NCBI GenBank assembly: GCA_905234365.1 | Contig: CAJOHI010000009.1 | Coordinates: 1-46,988, forward strand | DNA: 46,988 bases | DNA from: an uncultured Selenomonadaceae bacterium | GTDB taxonomy: Bacteria > Bacillota > Negativicutes > Selenomonadales > Selenomonadaceae | Direction of reading: 5' to 3' | Notes under the pieces: generated by a model | What the model was told of the DNA's origin: nothing | The model's input: the letters and a program-made list of their open reading frames with translations, nothing else | The model's database searches: none | Translations under genes and position numbers: made by a program | Part shown: positions 43,654-46,988 of the stretch, in pieces | How the letters are laid out: each line of letters opens with the position of its first letter | Position numbering within the stretch: position 1 is the first letter of the stretch

Positions 43654-45588
43654 ATGAGCAAAGTACATTTGTTAGATTCAAGTACCGTCAATAAAATTGC
43701 TGCCGGTGAAGTGGTTGAGCGTCCGGCTTCTTGCGTTAAGGAACTCATTGAAAATTCAATCGACGCCGGCGCTACCAGAATTGAAATTGAAATTCAAACC
43801 GGCGGAAAATCTTTTATAAGAGTTACTGACAACGGAACCGGAATGAGTCACGAAGATGCGAGTTTGTCGATTCGCCGACATGCTACCAGCAAAATTAAAA
43901 ATGCAAATGATTTAACTAATATTGAGACACTCGGTTTTAGAGGTGAAGCGCTGCCGACTATTACTTCAGTTTCAAAATTTACGATGAGGACCCGAATTGA
44001 AGGCAACGAACTCGGTACACTTATTAATCTTAACGGCGGCAAGGAACAGACAGTACAAGAAATTGGCTGTCCACTTGGAACCACGATTCAAGTTGAAGAT
44101 TTATTTTTTAATACTCCGGCACGCAAAAAATTTCTCAAGACAAATAACACTGAAGGTACTAAAATTCATGACTTTATTGTAAAGCTAGCGTTATCGCGTC
44201 CGTCAATCTCTTTTAAATTTATAAATGGAAACCGCACTGCAATTACAACGCCTGGCAACGGCAATTTATTTGACACGATCACAAGTATTTACGGTCGAGA
44301 AGTTTCAGAATCTCTCTTAAAAATAGACTTCACGGATAGAGACGACAACAACTTCAAAATTAAAGGTTACATTTCAAAACCGAATTTGTTAAAGACTTAC
44401 AAAACTTGGCAAACTTTCATTGTCAACGGTCGAATTATAAGCAACAGAATAATTTCCAGAGCCGTTGACGAATCCTACAAGTCATTAATTCCAAAGAGTG
44501 GTTATCCGCTTGCAATTTTGATTTTTGATTTGCCGCCATTGAGCATTGATGTTAATGTTCATCCTCAAAAGACGGAAATTAGATTCGAGGACGAAGGAAA
44601 ATTATACCGTGCAGTTTATTCGGCGATAACTCAATCCATTGATGAAAAGACTTTTGCGGAGGCAAGGACCGACGGCGACTTACAAGATGTTGCAATTAAG
44701 CCGGAAGGATTTAACGTCAATAAGAATTTTGGACTGCATGAAAGGTTTTCATATACTTCAAGCCGTCCATCTACTCGTCCTGATAATCATTACGATCCTA
44801 TAGCCGACATGAGAAAACGCAACTTTGACGAAGTGCGAGATATATTAAAAAATTCTTCCGTTCAAAAAGACAGTGACTTATCACAACAAGCGGAAAAAGT
44901 CATACAAAATATTCGTCAATCTCAATCATATACTACAGCAAGCGATTTATCTGAAATGCCGATAATTTCAACCGATGAAGTGCAAGCAAAAAAAATTTGT
45001 CCAATAGGACAAGTCGATTTGTGTTACATTATTGCGAAGTCAGATGATGGCTTATATATTGTCGATCAGCACGCTGCACATGAGAGAATTTTATTTGACA
45101 GGCTTTCCGGTTACACTGACGGAATACCTGCACAACAGTTGCTCGTTCATCAAATTCTTAACTTCGACGAACAGGAAGCAAAGTTAGTTGAGGATAATTT
45201 GGAAATGTTTCACGATTTAGGCTTTACAATGGAGCCGAGTGGTCAAAATGAATACCGACTGATTGAAATTCCGGTTGACATTGACAGTGCTGATGCTGAA
45301 GGTATGCTCCGTGAAATTCTTTCGAGTTTGCCGCCGATTGATGAAGCTGTTGCCGATGATGAACAGCGCAGGACAATCGCTAAAAATATTCGTCAGTCCT
45401 GCCTTGCCACCACAGCTTGCAGAGCGGCAATTAAAGCCGGACAAGAATTAAATTTTCGTCAAATGCAGATAATTTTAGAGCAGCTTTCAAATACGGCACA
45501 TCCGTTTACTTGTCCTCACGGCAGACCGACAATTTTAAGATTTACAAATAACGATTTAGCTAAAATGTTTAAACGAACCGGATTTTAA
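43654..45588 (+). CDS. mutL: DNA mismatch repair protein MutL
   Basis: A GHKL ATPase that links MutS to strand removal. 644 aa. ATPase motifs: ELIENSIDAGATRIEIEI, VTDNGTGM and RGEALPTI; then TTIQVEDLFFNTPARKKF. The C-terminal domain has the endonuclease metal motif DQHAAHERILFD (near residue 471, last position Asp rather than Glu), and CPHGRPTI, so nicking activity is expected, as in organisms lacking MutH. mutS is not adjacent. Its stop overlaps the convergent DUF927-like gene by 4 nt. Confidence 0.96.
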   Translation: MSKVHLLDSSTVNKIAAGEVVERPASCVKELIENSIDAGATRIEIEIQTGGKSFIRVTDNGTGMSHEDASLSIRRHATSKIKNANDLTNIETLGFRGEALPTITSVSKFTMRTRIEGNELGTLINLNGGKEQTVQEIGCPLGTTIQVEDLFFNTPARKKFLKTNNTEGTKIHDFIVKLALSRPSISFKFINGNRTAITTPGNGNLFDTITSIYGREVSESLLKIDFTDRDDNNFKIKGYISKPNLLKTYKTWQTFIVNGRIISNRIISRAVDESYKSLIPKSGYPLAILIFDLPPLSIDVNVHPQKTEIRFEDEGKLYRAVYSAITQSIDEKTFAEARTDGDLQDVAIKPEGFNVNKNFGLHERFSYTSSRPSTRPDNHYDPIADMRKRNFDEVRDILKNSSVQKDSDLSQQAEKVIQNIRQSQSYTTASDLSEMPIISTDEVQAKKICPIGQVDLCYIIAKSDDGLYIVDQHAAHERILFDRLSGYTDGIPAQQLLVHQILNFDEQEAKLVEDNLEMFHDLGFTMEPSGQNEYRLIEIPVDIDSADAEGMLREILSSLPPIDEAVADDEQRRTIAKNIRQSCLATTACRAAIKAGQELNFRQMQIILEQLSNTAHPFTCPHGRPTILRFTNNDLAKMFKRTGF

Positions 45589-46988
45589 CTTTTAATCAAC
45601 TCAAATTGTCCGTCAGCAGTAAGATTCAAAAAATTTTCTTCGATCAGTTCACTAATGATTTTTTCCGGTGAAAAACCACCTCGTTTGAGTTCATCTTTGA
45701 GCCGGTGATTATAAATCATTATAACTTTGCCTTTGATACTGCCAAAAATTGGGTCTTGCACTCTGATTATGTCGTTGTCATTTATAAAGTGTTTGCGGCG
45801 GCTTTCGATAAATTCTTTAATAAAAATTTTAGCACGTTCGGCATTATTTGTATCGACTTCTGAAACTAAATTATCAAGTATACCGTTTATATGAGTTTTT
45901 GTGTAAAGCTCGTTAAAAATTTCCGATGTGTTGATATTGCGAAAATAAGCATTAAAAATTATATCTGCAGTATAAGCAGCAGCTAAAAAGTTGATGTGAT
46001 CCGGGATTGCGTCAACTCTTTTTTTGCGAAAATCTTGACGAAAGAATTTGTAAAGCGATTTAATTTCATTAATATGGTCCTTAATGATTTCAATCCATTC
46101 GCGACCGATAAGTCCAAAATGTTCCGTTACAAATTCATGAGTATTTTCAGCAAGTTCACGTGGCAAAACTTCTTTACAATGAAATTCAACTGTACGGCGC
46201 TTTTTGCCTTGATCTGAATTAATACCAGTCAATGGCTGCTCACCGGTAATTAAAGCTATTGTAGAAAATCTTTTCAGCATTTCCAAGTCACCGGAACGAG
46301 CGGTGCGACCTTTACTGACACCTTCGCCAACGATATGAGCAAATTTATCAATGTTAGCGTATTCAAATCGACTTGTGATATTTTGCAATTCATCAACGGC
46401 AAAAGGCAAATTATTTGAATTGACGATACGCCGTTCTAAACTCACGAAAGTCGAATTAAAAGTCGGCACATACTTCGGATCACCGTGAATTGACATTGGA
46501 AATTTTATAACACCAGCCGTTTTGCCGCCGCCACTTTTTCCAAAAATACAAAGAGTCATATTTCGCATGTTGATTAGTTCAATAAATGAAGCAGCAAGTG
46601 CAGTGCTGACAGACAGACGCGCATAACGATATTTTTTAATTTTGTCGTAATGTTCCAGCCACTTTTGTCGATCACCTTTAGTCTTGTAAATCAAATGAAA
46701 TTCATCATTTTCGCCTGTATCCACAATATAATCTTTACCTCGCGGAGGATAAATAAATTCAAGATTTTTACTTTCACTTGAAACTGACTTACGCCAGCCA
46801 ATTTGATTGACAATTCTCGTAACAGGTATGATATTTATATTGTAGCGGAGCAATTCACTAATGTAAGTTACGGTGTCACGTACAATTACTGAATCAACGC
46901 CTAAACCAAATCTGCTAAGAGTTACAAGGCGGTGTTCTTCGGAAAAATCATATCGGTCAGCAGTTATAAAGTCCCAGCCTTCCTTGTT
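45585..46988 (-). CDS. DUF927-like P-loop ATPase, 5' end beyond the window
   Basis: The frame stays open to the right edge, so the gene is partial: at least 467 residues are visible. It resembles DUF927 proteins of mobile elements (helicase/primase-associated). Walker A is CIFGKSGGGKTAGVIKFP. Next come a phage-helicase-like pattern of a target loop (FNSTFVSLERRIVNSNNLPF) and a Walker B-like AVDELQNI, then a basic GVSKGRTARSG arginine-finger region. The C-terminal third is unfamiliar. It abuts mutL tail to tail. Viral or conjugative origin is inferred; the Walker B assignment is approximate. Confidence 0.65.
   Translation of the reverse strand, partial: NKEGWDFITADRYDFSEEHRLVTLSRFGLGVDSVIVRDTVTYISELLRYNINIIPVTRIVNQIGWRKSVSSESKNLEFIYPPRGKDYIVDTGENDEFHLIYKTKGDRQKWLEHYDKIKKYRYARLSVSTALAASFIELINMRNMTLCIFGKSGGGKTAGVIKFPMSIHGDPKYVPTFNSTFVSLERRIVNSNNLPFAVDELQNITSRFEYANIDKFAHIVGEGVSKGRTARSGDLEMLKRFSTIALITGEQPLTGINSDQGKKRRTVEFHCKEVLPRELAENTHEFVTEHFGLIGREWIEIIKDHINEIKSLYKFFRQDFRKKRVDAIPDHINFLAAAYTADIIFNAYFRNINTSEIFNELYTKTHINGILDNLVSEVDTNNAERAKIFIKEFIESRRKHFINDNDIIRVQDPIFGSIKGKVIMIYNHRLKDELKRGGFSPEKIISELIEENFLNLTADGQFELIKS

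Overview
The window is about 47 kb of AT-rich bacterial chromosome with strong Firmicute-type ribosome binding sites. Gene content suggests an anaerobic, Gram-negative member of the Firmicutes (Negativicutes, Selenomonas/Megamonas-like). It has a membrane formate dehydrogenase with a b-type cytochrome, hybrid cluster protein, a CCA-encoding tRNA-Leu, parAB next to a DUF4446 gene, and surface-glycan genes. The lineage is inferred from style and gene content; no marker proves it.

Left third (1-16 kb): a DeoR-type regulator, a methyltransferase, a secreted protein of unknown function, a MurJ/SpoVB-like flippase, phosphopentomutase (deoB) and a 6-phospho-beta-glucosidase. A long leftward operon follows: hcp, fdhD, fdhA, fdhE, cupin, VOC, GNAT, fdhB, fdhC. 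It encodes formate oxidation plus its maturation factors. FdhA has Cys where many relatives have selenocysteine, FdhD lacks the usual CxxC loop, and a CRP/FNR-type palindrome lies upstream of hcp.

Middle (16-24 kb): tRNA-Leu(UAG), yifB/comM, an unannotated 56-residue secreted Cys-rich peptide, argH with two tandem secreted CAP-domain proteins, leuS and rpiB.

The most interesting part (23.9-32.7 kb) is a compact leftward operon of nine genes. Four of them match, in family and size, the Campylobacter jejuni enzymes Cj1415-Cj1418 that make cytidine diphosphoramidate for the O-methyl phosphoramidate capsule modification. They are an APS-kinase-like nucleotide kinase, a PEP-synthase-like glutamine kinase, a class I glutamine amidotransferase-type hydrolase and a CTP nucleotidyltransferase. 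With them are a large sulfotransferase-like protein (probably the phosphoramidate transferase), two paralogous methyltransferases, a GT2 glycosyltransferase and a 47-residue basic peptide. The glutamine kinase gene and one methyltransferase gene each carry a run of exactly ten G/C. Gain or loss of one base closes the frame within 18 codons, which is the signature of slipped-strand phase variation. A 12-bp hairpin hides the ribosome binding site of the second methyltransferase and could couple it to the phase-variable first one. Together the region looks like a phase-variable phosphoramidate glycan-modification system outside Campylobacter.

Right third (32.7-47 kb): malic enzyme, a YkgJ-like protein, rodA, clpP, tig, a BamE-like secreted protein, an MscS channel, a GNAT-glutathione peroxidase pair, a DUF4446 gene, parB-parA, mutL, and a DUF927-like P-loop protein that runs off the right edge and may mark a mobile element.
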